Positions 1 to 8,384 of a stretch of DNA of 64,000 bases are shown here, in pieces. The DNA comes from Chloroflexota bacterium (GTDB lineage: Bacteria > Chloroflexota > Dehalococcoidia > JABGRK01), in assembly GCA_018648325.1 (NCBI GenBank), contig JABGRK010000012.1:1-64000 (forward strand), in the 5' to 3' direction. Numbering within the stretch: position 1 is the first letter of the stretch; each line of letters starts with the position of its first letter. The notes beneath the pieces are model-generated. The model was not told the origin of the DNA, made no database searches, and saw nothing but the letters and a program-made list of their open reading frames with translations. The position numbers and the translations under genes were made by a program.

Positions 1-44
1 GACCGACTTGATAGCATTTTATTTGTTGTGGTTGTAGTATACTA

Positions 45-1238
45 TTACGTGTTATTTAACGGACTATAACTGGAATTGAACTGAAATATCAGAGGCATGG
101 CTTCTTCCCACATTTTAACAATAGGGTGATTGTCCAATATTAAAGTATCAGATTCACTATATGGAGTTTGGTCGTAATAAGCCAACATTCCGAGCTCACG
201 TGGCTCACTCCATCTCATAAAGCGATAAGCGTCAATATCGCTATTACCTACTTTCCTAACTGTAGTGGCTACTCTCCTCCTTATCCAATGAATCCCAGCC
301 TTTTCTGGCAAGTTAACCGAGGCTTGTTTACAAAGCTTTTTAAATTGTCGATCAACTGTGTGGGCATGCCAAGAGCTAATAGGAGTATCAAATAGCGGAA
401 CAAGCGATTGTGGGATCGGGTGAGGGATTTGTTCTCCACCTTTGCTGGTAGGAAATAGCACTGTGCTGTTTGCTCCGTTCAGGTGTACTTTAAACTCAGC
501 AAGCTCGCTTCTTCGCTTACCGTATACTGTAGCGCAGAGCAACCGTATCACCATATCCACAGGAACGGCGTCAAGAACACAATCGTAGATCAGGGTTTCT
601 ATTTCTTCAAGCGAGGCTATGGGGCGATATAGCGTGCTCTTTTTTGGTGCTTTAGGCATGCCCAATGGTAATTCTCTATCTCTAAACTTATCTGGTAAAC
701 TGCGTAGAAATTGCAGCAACCTCCGCATTTCCTGATAGTAAGAGTTGTCGTTTTTGTACCTTTGCATAGAATGGGATTGGTAGTCCTCAATATCTTCGTC
801 AGTATAATTTTCTTTGATACCTTCTTTGAGAACAAATCTTGCTGCACACTGCATATAGGCTTCCTTTGTCCTTGGACTTTTTCGTTCAAGCCTTTTTCTA
901 AAGTGTGTTAGTGGATTGAAGGATTGATTTTGGAATTCAACAATGGGATTTATCAATGCATCTGCCATTGGCTCAGTAGCTTCGCTGGCAATTACACCTT
1001 GTAGAATATTTGAATATGCCCATGCTTTGAGTGCCCACGGCTCGTTGGACCTGTACACTTCGAGGGCTTGCTGTTCAATATGGGCATAGACTCGCTTCAG
1101 CAACTCTTCCATACTATCGCATTCAAGCGGATTATTAGTATTGCCGTTGTGCGTAGTGTAGGATATTTCCTGCTCTACAATTTCACGGATGCTTTTTGGA
1201 AGTGAAGCATCCGGTTCAAAGTCAGTTATAATTTTCAT
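45..1238 (-). CDS. Tyrosine recombinase/integrase, 397 aa
   Basis: This is a site-specific recombinase that probably integrates or excises the surrounding island. The C-terminal half carries the tyrosine-recombinase catalytic set in order: R243 in YGKRRSEL, a candidate beta-hairpin lysine K266 in PTSKGG, H317-x-x-R320 in GIHWIRRR, W343, and the nucleophile Y354 or Y355 in MLAYYD. Residues 110-190 look like the core-binding helical domain (SPRTKEAY...). The first 100 residues are unassigned. A G-rich Shine-Dalgarno precedes the ATG. An excisionase-like gene lies 27 nt upstream, and the stop codon overlaps a possible attachment repeat at 46-55. The family assignment is firm; the role in this particular island is inferred. 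Confidence 0.85.
   Translation of the reverse strand: MKIITDFEPDASLPKSIREIVEQEISYTTHNGNTNNPLECDSMEELLKRVYAHIEQQALEVYRSNEPWALKAWAYSNILQGVIASEATEPMADALINPIVEFQNQSFNPLTHFRKRLERKSPRTKEAYMQCAARFVLKEGIKENYTDEDIEDYQSHSMQRYKNDNSYYQEMRRLLQFLRSLPDKFRDRELPLGMPKAPKKSTLYRPIASLEEIETLIYDCVLDAVPVDMVIRLLCATVYGKRRSELAEFKVHLNGANSTVLFPTSKGGEQIPHPIPQSLVPLFDTPISSWHAHTVDRQFKKLCKQASVNLPEKAGIHWIRRRVATTVRKVGNSDIDAYRFMRWSEPRELGMLAYYDQTPYSESDTLILDNHPIVKMWEEAMPLIFQFNSSYSPLNNT
46..55. other. Candidate left attachment core (attL), 10-bp direct repeat
   Basis: The 10-mer TACGTGTTAT occurs here and again at 19645-19654, immediately at the start of dxr. The two copies bracket the island and each lies next to a recombinase gene. 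Flanking bases match only partly. A 10-mer repeat could arise by chance, so this is a hypothesis. Confidence 0.3.
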
Positions 1239-1265
1239 TTCTCAACCCCCTTTTCTTAATCTCAT

Positions 1266-1508
1266 TTAGCTCTGATCCTCATCGTCGATGTTGTACCATG
1301 TACCAATAAACGCCTCAACGTCATCCTGCCTAATAAAAAGCTTGCCACCTGGGCCATGTTTCACGGCTCTTAAACCATCACGATTAACCCAAGAGCGAAC
1401 TGTATTAACATGAAAGTCATATTTGTCACTTATTTGCTTTACAGATAGCATAGACACTTTTTGCCTTTGAATCATGTTTTTCTTTCGTTTCATCCTACTC
1501 GCTCTCAA
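1266..1508 (-). CDS. Excisionase/MerR-type helix-turn-helix protein
   Basis: This is a small DNA-binding protein of the helix-turn-helix 17/excisionase type. The segment MLSVKQISDKYDFHVNTVRS followed by WVNRDGL is the helix-turn-helix, and GPGGKLFIRQDDVEAFI is the typical wing and final helix. It lies 27 nt upstream of the integrase on the same strand, the usual xis-int arrangement, so it probably biases the recombinase towards excision. The start is uncertain: TTG 1508 gives 80 aa, while ATG codons at 1493, 1475 and 1451 would give shorter proteins with the same domain. The short acidic tail DDEDQS is unremarkable. Confidence 0.75.
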   Translation of the reverse strand: MRASRMKRKKNMIQRQKVSMLSVKQISDKYDFHVNTVRSWVNRDGLRAVKHGPGGKLFIRQDDVEAFIGTWYNIDDEDQS

Positions 1509-1741
1509 TTGAATATATTAACAACTAACTTATCAAGAACTTAACTTAGCTTATTAATGCTTGTGCAATATAGCGATAACTTTACACGTAACATAACAAT
1601 ATAATAATACTACAATATGTGAAATTTGTCAATATTAGGCGCTCTGGATTTCTGTACATTTTTAGCACTCGTAGCTCATAGGCAATCTTTCAAAGGCACT
1701 TGCCATTTTTTTGAAGACTAGCCTTGAATGTCTAGATTCCA

Positions 1742-1948
1742 TCCCACTATCAAACATCCCGTTTAAGTTGTATGTGCATTAGTTTTGACTTAGAACGTGA
1801 GATGATAGCCCTGTTAAGTCAATGTGTTGCTTAACTCATAGCTCTTTTGTGTGAGTGCATTAGAGTGTGTTTAGATTGAGCTAATTGCTCTGTGCTACCC
1901 TGGTTTGTAGTTGATAGTGCATCCATATAAACATCCCGATAACTGACC
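1742..1948. repeat. Long imperfect repeat, copy A
   Basis: About 200 bp aligns along its length with 3558-3757. Shared blocks include CCACTATCAAACATC/CCATCAAACATCACG, GTTTAA.TTGTA.GTG.ATTAGT, GTCAATGT.TTGCT.AACTCATA, CTGTGC.A.CCT.GTTTGTAG and CATCCATATA...ATCCCG. The copies differ by many substitutions and small indels, so the duplication is old. Neither copy has a long open frame. Confidence 0.8.
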
Positions 1949-1994
1949 TCATTCTAACTTTACAGTTATCAGTAATTTATTTAATGGCAATTAA

Positions 1995-2022
1995 TTGACA
2001 ACTTATTTTGTGGTGATACAAT
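1995..2022 (+). promoter_or_regulatory. Sigma-70-type promoter of the 2032 lipoprotein gene
   Basis: TTGACA at 1995-2000 and TACAAT at 2017-2022 are separated by 16 nt, with an extended TGA just before the -10. The ATG at 2032 begins 9 nt after the -10, so the transcript would be leaderless or nearly so. Confidence 0.7.
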
Positions 2023-2031
2023 TAAGCAGCC

Positions 2032-2463
2032 ATGAAACGACTACTTGCATGCACGTTGATACTGGGACTTGTAGCGGGTATTGGTTGCCATCATGCAGGC
2101 CCGGTAGTAACCCCAAATGTACGAATACTTGCCCCTGGTAATCGTGCCGTATTGGAGCAGGGCGAATCCGTCCTTGTTGAAGCACTTATTTCAGTTGATT
2201 ATGTGGTAGAAGAGATGCAGGTTAGACTTTGGGATGTTGGGGATCTCAATGCCCCTGTTCAAGTGGTCAATGACGATACTTTCTGGGAACATATTTGGAC
2301 ATTTGAACATCCATCGCAGTCACAGACCTTTACTTTCGAAGAAACAATAGTGGTTCCATCTGACACTCTACCTGGTGAAAACTACAGGCTTGAAGTCATG
2401 GCAGTGAACTCATCGGGTGGTTCGGGATATAGCTTATTTGTGCAAGTCATCGCTACCCAGTAA
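2032..2463 (+). CDS. Small secreted lipoprotein, Ig-like fold predicted
   Basis: The 143-aa product begins with a positively charged, hydrophobic signal (MKRLLACTLILGLVAGIGC) whose C19 is the likely lipidated cysteine; the lipobox GIGC is a relaxed match. The mature part is rich in beta-prone segments with the pattern of a bacterial Ig-like or cohesin-type domain (VRILAPGNRAVLEQGESVLV, then a conserved-looking NSSGGSGYSLFVQVIA end). It is probably anchored on the outer face of the membrane. No Shine-Dalgarno is present; the promoter -10 ends 9 nt before the ATG. Function unknown. Confidence 0.7.
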   Translation: MKRLLACTLILGLVAGIGCHHAGPVVTPNVRILAPGNRAVLEQGESVLVEALISVDYVVEEMQVRLWDVGDLNAPVQVVNDDTFWEHIWTFEHPSQSQTFTFEETIVVPSDTLPGENYRLEVMAVNSSGGSGYSLFVQVIATQ

Positions 2464-2582
2464 GAAGAGGCATGTCGAGCAAGGAGAAAGTAGCTACATA
2501 ACACCCTGATACACCCTGAAGTTTTTTACAACTCTATCCCAACGTACTCTCGAAATGGTATCGCCCAAGAGTAAGCATGGCT

Positions 2583-2665
2583 GGATAGACATCCCGATGT
2601 TTGTCCTGTGATGATACAATACTGGTATTACTAGATTAATAATTGGACTATATTGATGGAGAAGG
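2583..2665. repeat. Promoter-bearing repeat, copy C (partial)
   Basis: This segment matches the 3' part of copy B (3730-3810). Both contain ATCCCG.TGTT.GTCC, followed after a few bases by TG.TA.AAT as an extended -10 (here TGATACAAT, -10 at 2615-2620) and then CTGG/CTAGATTA. It lies just upstream of the 2713 gene and probably drives it. Confidence 0.65.
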
Positions 2666-2712
2666 ATAGTTTTCAAGTAGTGCATTCGTAGAGTTTGCCG
2701 AGGAGTTTGATG

Positions 2713-3492
2713 ATGACTGGCCTTTTCCCACGTTTGAAGACGAATGAGCAGCGCGGCAGCAAACCTCGTTGTCACCTGCTTACACACGGCTCGCCGAGGC
2801 AGGTCGCTCTGCGTCTTACGCAGTTAATTGAACCATGGGGGCAGATAACCGCCACTGACCATTGGATGCCACGGGGTTTTATTGATACCAGTGAGGCCCA
2901 ATTGGGCAAGAATGATTACCTATTGGCTCCGGACCTGGGAGATCTCCTAATCAACTGGTGGTTGGCTATACCCAAAGGCGCACGTGTTCCTCACTGGGAC
3001 ATCGCTAGTACCTGCACCGTAGAAGGTCGATCAGGTTTGTTGCTCGTTGAAGCTAAGGCACACGATGAAGAACTTATTAATGAAGAAGCTGGTAAAAAAT
3101 TGGCAAGGGAGGAAACTTCTGGGCAAACACAGAATCGCGAGCATATTCATGACCGGATGCAGGAAGCCAGCGTTGGCTTGACCACTTCAACAAAAATGGA
3201 CTGGGCATTATCCATCGAGCACCGCTACCAGATGTCCAACCGCTTCGCATGGGCTTGGAAACTAACTGAACTCGGCCTGCCGGTTATCCTTGTATATCTC
3301 GGCTTTCTTAATGCTAGTGAGATGCATGACCGTGGTAAGCCCTTTCCAGATCAGGAAGCGTGGGAGAAACTTGTGATGTCACACAGCGAACCACTATTTC
3401 CAAGCAAAGTTTGGAACCAGCGTTGGATAGTAAATACAGAAACATTTATTCCCATGATAAAGTCCGTGGAGTTGCCACTGGTAAAATCGTAG
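2713..3492 (+). CDS. Hypothetical PD-(D/E)XK-like protein
   Basis: I do not recognise a named family. The centre carries HWD (D96), then after 16 residues EAK (E113, K115) within GLLLVEAKAHDEE, which is the spacing of a PD-(D/E)XK nuclease core. A glutamine/histidine-rich helix follows. The N-terminal part has a basic GSKPRCHLLTHGS stretch. Start choice: GAGGAG at 2700-2705 is 7 nt before ATG 2713 (4 nt before ATG 2710); a TTG at 2695 would overlap that Shine-Dalgarno. It lies between two copies of the promoter repeat. A nuclease role is inferred from the motif only. Confidence 0.65.
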   Translation: MTGLFPRLKTNEQRGSKPRCHLLTHGSPRQVALRLTQLIEPWGQITATDHWMPRGFIDTSEAQLGKNDYLLAPDLGDLLINWWLAIPKGARVPHWDIASTCTVEGRSGLLLVEAKAHDEELINEEAGKKLAREETSGQTQNREHIHDRMQEASVGLTTSTKMDWALSIEHRYQMSNRFAWAWKLTELGLPVILVYLGFLNASEMHDRGKPFPDQEAWEKLVMSHSEPLFPSKVWNQRWIVNTETFIPMIKSVELPLVKS

Positions 3493-3557
3493 TTTCATAT
3501 TGTTTAGTTAGTAAATCCAAATAAGTGCAAATCACGTACATAGCACTATTCCTACAC

Positions 3558-3757
3558 TCCACTCTGCCATCAAACATCACGTTTAAATTGTACGTGGATT
3601 AGTGTTGCCTTAGAGGCCTATTAGGTCAATGTATTGCTCAACTCATAATGCTCTTGTCGGAGCATGTTAGCGTATGTTTTTGTTTGAGTTCATCGTTCTG
3701 TGCCATCCTAGTTTGTAGTTGAGAGTACATCCATATATATATCCCGGTGTTCGTCCA
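3558..3757. repeat. Long imperfect repeat, copy B
   Basis: This is the counterpart of 1742-1948. It continues into ATCCCGGTGTTCGTCC and a promoter, the part it shares with copy C at 2583-2665. The unit therefore seems to be a mobile or duplicated upstream region. Confidence 0.8.
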
Positions 3758-3761
3758 GTAG

Positions 3762-3770
3762 TGGTATAAT
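3762..3770 (+). promoter_or_regulatory. Extended -10 promoter of the restriction-modification genes
   Basis: TGGTATAAT (-10 at 3765-3770) is a perfect extended -10. It lies at the end of repeat copy B, about 100 nt before the nuclease gene. No good -35 is seen, as expected for an extended -10 promoter. Confidence 0.6.
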
Positions 3771-3871
3771 GCTGTCATCACTGGATTATTGAGTGGATTG
3801 AATGGGTGTGGGCATGTCACATCGAAACTGATACTATATTTCTTTCAATATTTTAATTAGAAAGGTGTATT

Positions 3872-4885
3872 ATGACTATTTCGAGTTCGGTTATTCCGCA
3901 AGCAGATAATTTAGCAGATGTTGTTCGTACTGTCGAAGCTGTTGCTTCAGGTGCAACAACTTTCAATGATATAGCAGCCCGAATAGATAAGGTGGATCGC
4001 CAAGGCAGATACTACAGAAAAGCAGCGGAGATACTTGGTTTCATTCGTAACTACCAAAATCAATCAGGACTGACTCCCCTCGGCCTGCAATTAGTAAACG
4101 CTAATCGAACTAATCGAAATGGCATACTACTCAGTTCTGTTCTAAATAGTGAACTCTTCCGTCGCTTGGTCTCTTTTTTTGAGAATCAGCAAAGGGGTAT
4201 TGCCAGAGAAGAAATAACTACTTTTATGGAACAAATTACAGAAGCAGTCGGCATCACGATGATGCCAAGGCGAGTATCAACTGTCTTAAGTTGGCTTAAT
4301 TATCTGGGAGTTCTTCGTAAGCGCAATGATCTATTCACACTCGCTGCTACAATGCCACAAGATGCTCCAATAATGGAAGTTCCAGACGAGGAGCCCATAT
4401 TGCCTGCTGTGGGAGATCTAAACGAGTACCATAATGTTGCAGATAGATTAGGTTCTGCTCGATCAGAAGTAATATATATGAGAAATCAGGCTGCTTTGGA
4501 AAGAGCAAATCAAGCGCATACAAACCTAGTTAACTTGGTAGCAGGCAGAATACGCAATATTGGATCTTTGCCCAGATACAATAACCTAATAGATCTTGCA
4601 GCAAGAATCAACAATCAAACGTATATCTTCGAAATGAAATCGATGCACCAAGATAATGCGAGATCACAAGTTCGACATGGGCTAAGTCAATTATATGAAT
4701 ACCGATACCTGCATGGCAATCAAGATGCTATACTTGTTCTAGTAACCGAATCGGAGTTACCAAGGAATTGTTCTTGGCTTCAGCAATATCTTGAGCAAGA
4801 TCGAGCAGTGCGTTTAATATGGGATGGAAGTGATGAATTATTTGCATCATCTGACACTCAAACAGAATTATCATTTCTCTGGTAA
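3872..4885 (+). CDS. Predicted type II restriction endonuclease
   Basis: The 337-aa product has an N-terminal winged-helix-like region (residues 10-170, with a second HTH-like part around RRVSTVLSWLNYLGVLRK) and a C-terminal PD-(D/E)XK nuclease core: D241 in NNLIDLAAR, E254 and K256 in YIFEMKSM, then QLYEYRY, the glutamine helix common in this fold. The fused adenine methylase gene starts 65 nt downstream on the same strand, so the pair is best read as a restriction-modification system in which this enzyme cuts unmodified DNA. HTH-plus-nuclease architecture is common in type II enzymes. Recognition sequence unknown. It has an AAAGG ribosome binding site and an ATG start. Confidence 0.75.
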   Translation: MTISSSVIPQADNLADVVRTVEAVASGATTFNDIAARIDKVDRQGRYYRKAAEILGFIRNYQNQSGLTPLGLQLVNANRTNRNGILLSSVLNSELFRRLVSFFENQQRGIAREEITTFMEQITEAVGITMMPRRVSTVLSWLNYLGVLRKRNDLFTLAATMPQDAPIMEVPDEEPILPAVGDLNEYHNVADRLGSARSEVIYMRNQAALERANQAHTNLVNLVAGRIRNIGSLPRYNNLIDLAARINNQTYIFEMKSMHQDNARSQVRHGLSQLYEYRYLHGNQDAILVLVTESELPRNCSWLQQYLEQDRAVRLIWDGSDELFASSDTQTELSFLW

Positions 4886-4950
4886 CTTCAAGCTATTCAG
4901 GAGTGGTTTTTAATTTCCACCAAGTATGGACATTTGTATAGGATAGTATT

Positions 4951-6819
4951 ATGAAAAAAACTCAGCCCTTTCTAAAATGGGCTGGAGGCAAAACGCAGCT
5001 ACTCCCGAGCTTAGTGAAACATGTACCGAAAACCTACGAAAAATATATCGAGCCGATGATTGGGGGTGGAGCACTATTTTTTTATCTGTGTCCTCAAAAA
5101 GCGGTATTATCTGATTCGAATAGCGACCTCATAAACGCATATCAAATTGTCAGAGATAATGTTAAGGCATTAATCAACGCGCTTAAACACTACAATAATG
5201 ATGAGGATTTGTATTATCAAATTCGCGGTATGGAACCAGAACTCTTGGATCCCATTGATAGAGCCGCACGTATGATATTTTTGAATAAGACGTGCTTCAA
5301 TGGTTTGTATAGGGTCAATAAACAAGGTAAATTCAATGTGCCATTTGGAAAACGTAAAAATCCAAAAATCTGTGATGAGATAAATCTATTAGCAGCACAT
5401 GAAGCATTGCAGAACGTGGAATTAGTATGTGCCGATTATAAAAGCACGATAAAACAATATGCTAAAAAAGGGGATTTCATATATATTGATCCGCCATATC
5501 ATCCAGTTGGAGAATACTCTGATTTTAAGAGATACACAAAAGAGCGTTTCTTCGAAGAAGATCATGTAGAATTACGCGATGTGTTTATCCAGTTGATTGA
5601 AAACGAATGCTTGCCATTGATCACTAATTCAAATACACCATATATACTAAAATTATATGAAGCATTCGACTATGAAGTTGTGAATACCCGACGAAATATT
5701 AGTAGTAACGCATTAACGAGAGCAAACGGGCAAGATCTTATTGTTTTCCCTCCCGCTAATATCAGAACACAAAAATCAACGCAAAATACTACTAATGGTG
5801 GCTTATTAGAGCATTTCCCTGGGACTCGATTCATGGGTAGCAAATACTCTGTTTTGCCCTTCATTTGGCAATGTGTGAAAGACTTGAGGTTTGAGTCAGT
5901 TTTAGATGCTTTTTCTGGCAGCTCTTGCGTATCATACATGTTTAAGCGATCTGGAAAGCGTGTGATAAGCAATGATTTTATGCATTTCACCTATCATTTT
6001 GCCAACGCATTAATTGAAAATTCTGACCATGTTATTAGTAATCCTGAAACACAAATGTTAGTCTCGCCAAACAATAGTGCGAGCACTTTTATATCTGATA
6101 CATTCCAAGGTCTTTACTTTTCGGATGAGGAAAACGCATTTCTTGATTCTCTGTTACTCAATATCGAAGCATTAGAAGAACCATATAAAAAATCATTAGC
6201 GTTTGCAGCAATTTCTAGAGCGTGCCTGAAGAAACGTCCACGTGGTATTTTTACTTACACTGGAGAAAGGTACGACGATGGGCGAAGAGATCTTAGGATG
6301 AGCTTACAGGAGCATTTTCTTGCCAATATTGAGGCTTTTAATGCCGCCGTTTTTACAAATGGACGAAACAACCTTGCTATTAATAGCGATGTTTTTGACC
6401 TGAATGTAGACGCTGATTTAGTGTATTTGGATCCTCCATATTACACTCCGAAATCGGATAATGAGTATACGCGTCGTTATCACTTTGTCGAGGGGTTGGT
6501 TAGAAATTGGGAAGGTCTAAAAATAGAATATCATACCAAGACAAAAAAATTCGAGAGATATAATACACCGTTCACATCAAAAGATACGATTGTATCAGCT
6601 TTGGATAGACTATTTTCTAAGTTCAAAGACAGTATTTTAGTGGTGTCGTATTCTTCAAACTCTTTGCCTGGCAAAGGCGAGATTGTCGCAATGCTAAAAA
6701 CATACAAAAAAAATGTGTTGGTTCATCAAATAAATCATTTATATTCATTTGGTACTCATAATCACAGAGTAAACAGTAACGCAAACCGTGTACAGGAATA
6801 TATATTCATTGCGTATTAA
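4951..6819 (+). CDS. Fused double-domain N6-adenine DNA methylase
   Basis: The 622-aa product is two D12-class (Dam-like) adenine methylases in one chain. Domain 1 (about 1-275) has the SAM-binding motif FLKWAGGKTQ (7-16) and catalytic DPPY at 180-183. Domain 2 (about 290-622) starts with GTRFMGSKYSVLPFI, has DAFSGSS as SAM motif I, and catalytic DPPY at 494-497. Two different D12 halves in one protein are known from FokI-type methylases, where each half modifies one strand of an asymmetric site. It follows the predicted endonuclease and should protect the host DNA. Both catalytic motifs are intact. Confidence 0.9.
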   Translation: MKKTQPFLKWAGGKTQLLPSLVKHVPKTYEKYIEPMIGGGALFFYLCPQKAVLSDSNSDLINAYQIVRDNVKALINALKHYNNDEDLYYQIRGMEPELLDPIDRAARMIFLNKTCFNGLYRVNKQGKFNVPFGKRKNPKICDEINLLAAHEALQNVELVCADYKSTIKQYAKKGDFIYIDPPYHPVGEYSDFKRYTKERFFEEDHVELRDVFIQLIENECLPLITNSNTPYILKLYEAFDYEVVNTRRNISSNALTRANGQDLIVFPPANIRTQKSTQNTTNGGLLEHFPGTRFMGSKYSVLPFIWQCVKDLRFESVLDAFSGSSCVSYMFKRSGKRVISNDFMHFTYHFANALIENSDHVISNPETQMLVSPNNSASTFISDTFQGLYFSDEENAFLDSLLLNIEALEEPYKKSLAFAAISRACLKKRPRGIFTYTGERYDDGRRDLRMSLQEHFLANIEAFNAAVFTNGRNNLAINSDVFDLNVDADLVYLDPPYYTPKSDNEYTRRYHFVEGLVRNWEGLKIEYHTKTKKFERYNTPFTSKDTIVSALDRLFSKFKDSILVVSYSSNSLPGKGEIVAMLKTYKKNVLVHQINHLYSFGTHNHRVNSNANRVQEYIFIAY

Positions 6820-7023
6820 TCACCGCAGCTTTACAAGTGAAACTTCAAGGTTTTGCACACTGTACTAATTTGCTCACTAAATAACTAGTCCATTTAAAAT
6901 ATCAGGATCTTAACATCTCCTTTGATGTCTCTATGTTATAATCAACCGCACAGAGGTAAAGGGACACGCGAATGATCATTGCAATACTCAGCTACCTTAA
7001 CAGAGCGAATAGGAGGTCAGATT

Positions 7024-7398
7024 ATGCCGGATAGAATACTTGGAACCACCAGGTCTGAGTCAATACGCAAGAGGTTCCAAATCGCAGCAGCAATGTTAGG
7101 TGGAAAGAGAGACATATTATCGGTCGGTTCCCATGAGACGGGCATCATAAGTGAAGTAGAACTCTCCGCGTCATCAATTCGGCGTTTCCTATCTTATCTC
7201 ACAGAGGAAGGATATGTCTCTTTGGATTATATCAGTGCTTGGCGTGCACCGCATGCCGCTTGGTGGCCAAACCATATTGAGTACACCTTCACAGAAACTG
7301 GCAAGCGGTTTTTAGAGACCGAGTTGAAGGCATGGTCTGAGTCTCAGAAGTATGACTATATGCTTGGAGAAAGAGTCAGGGCCCTCTTAATAACCTAA
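7024..7398 (+). CDS. Winged-helix DNA-binding protein
   Basis: The 124-aa product reads as a small winged-helix regulator: a recognition-helix region with SASSIRRFLSYLTEEGYVSL and a wing ending in YTFTETGKRFLE, the pattern of PadR/MarR-like or archaeal-type winged helices. The start at ATG 7024 is chosen because AGGAGG (7011-7016) lies 7 nt upstream; an upstream TTG at 6979 has no ribosome binding site. A TATAAT box lies near 6935. It stands between the restriction-modification pair and a hypothetical gene, so it may regulate one of them; that is inference. Confidence 0.65.
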   Translation: MPDRILGTTRSESIRKRFQIAAAMLGGKRDILSVGSHETGIISEVELSASSIRRFLSYLTEEGYVSLDYISAWRAPHAAWWPNHIEYTFTETGKRFLETELKAWSESQKYDYMLGERVRALLIT

Positions 7399-7559
7399 TA
7401 CCAATTATTGAGACAGCTTTTTATAGCGAGACTTCCTTAACCAGCATTGGGTAAAACATTAGTTTACAATGGAGCTCGATTAGCAAAATACGCCTTTGCC
7501 AAAGAGGATTTGGCTATTCCACCACGATCCAAACATAGTGTCTGTTTGTAAGGAGGAAA

Positions 7560-8225
7560 GTGAATTTATCCAACATTTTATTTGAATCAGATGGAAAGGC
7601 AAAAACACCATCAGAAGTCAGAAAGAGAATTGTCGCTTTCTCATACGCTGATGCTTCTTATCAAACAATTTGTGATTCCACAGAATTAGACAAAAATGGG
7701 GAAGTATTCATCAAATGTGCAGCACGCATTCTATCTAATTTCGGGATGACCAGAAGAGGACCCTTTAAAGACATAAACCAAACAAACATATTGCTTGATT
7801 GCTGGGAAGTTGTAGGAGATCAGGTATTTGAAATCCATAATTTAGTATTAGGAAGTGGCTATTCTAGAGACCGCTATCTTTTAGAAATAAGTAACATTGA
7901 ACGTGAAGAATTACTAGCTAATGTCTGGTCAGTTACAAAACAACTTTTACCTTTTACGATGGGGAAAACATCATTCGGTCTTGTTGGCGCGAGTAAGATT
8001 CTTTTTGCAGTACTACCTGAAATTGTTTTGCCAGTTGATAATAGCCAATGGCTGAAAGTTTTTAAAACTGTTGATCTCGGAGATGTAATAAAAGGCATGG
8101 TATCTGATATACAACATTGGGAAAAAGTTATTGGGGAAAAATTAAACGAAATGGATCCTCAAAAAAAGTTGACTACGCTTCCATCGGCATACAATGTCAT
8201 GGCAATGGCAGCTAGACCAGAATAA
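7560..8225 (+). CDS. Hypothetical protein, 221 aa
   Basis: I do not recognise a named family. The middle and C-terminal part (GKTSFGLVGASKILFAVLPE, then IVLPVDNSQW) resembles the helical pattern of proteins in which a helix-hairpin-helix region is followed by a conserved P-x-D, as in DNA-glycosylase-like folds. This resemblance is weak and by eye. The start is GTG 7560 behind a strong AGGAGG at 7551-7556, with an unusually short 3-nt spacer. It is a member of the island, with no co-transcribed partner within 100 nt. Confidence 0.55.
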   Translation: MNLSNILFESDGKAKTPSEVRKRIVAFSYADASYQTICDSTELDKNGEVFIKCAARILSNFGMTRRGPFKDINQTNILLDCWEVVGDQVFEIHNLVLGSGYSRDRYLLEISNIEREELLANVWSVTKQLLPFTMGKTSFGLVGASKILFAVLPEIVLPVDNSQWLKVFKTVDLGDVIKGMVSDIQHWEKVIGEKLNEMDPQKKLTTLPSAYNVMAMAARPE

Positions 8226-8384
8226 CTCAAAGGATTAATTGTACGCACTATGATGGTATAGTACCTATATGATCACCCAAACTTAGAACTGGCGCTAAAG
8301 CAATTATTCGGAGTCGCTCGCACTCCTTTATTAACTCGCCAACGCTTCCACTCAAATCAATCGAAATCTGTAACTTTGAAGATA

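Larger units (their letters stand above)
1509..2031. other. Intergenic region, 523 bp, AT-rich, no gene seen
   Basis: No convincing coding region was found here on either strand. It contains the first copy of the long repeat (1742-1948) and ends in the promoter of the lipoprotein gene at 2032. The part next to the excisionase gene is very AT-rich and may hold the excisionase/integrase promoter. Confidence 0.6.
3493..3871. other. Intergenic region, 379 bp: repeat copy B plus promoter
   Basis: No gene is visible. The region is filled mainly by the second copy of the long repeat and the promoter at its end; an AAAGG ribosome binding site precedes the ATG at 3872. Confidence 0.6.

Noticed and set aside
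2003-2185. Minus-strand frame over the lipoprotein start
   Set aside because: It overlaps a strong promoter and signal-peptide coding sequence on the plus strand and has no translation signals.
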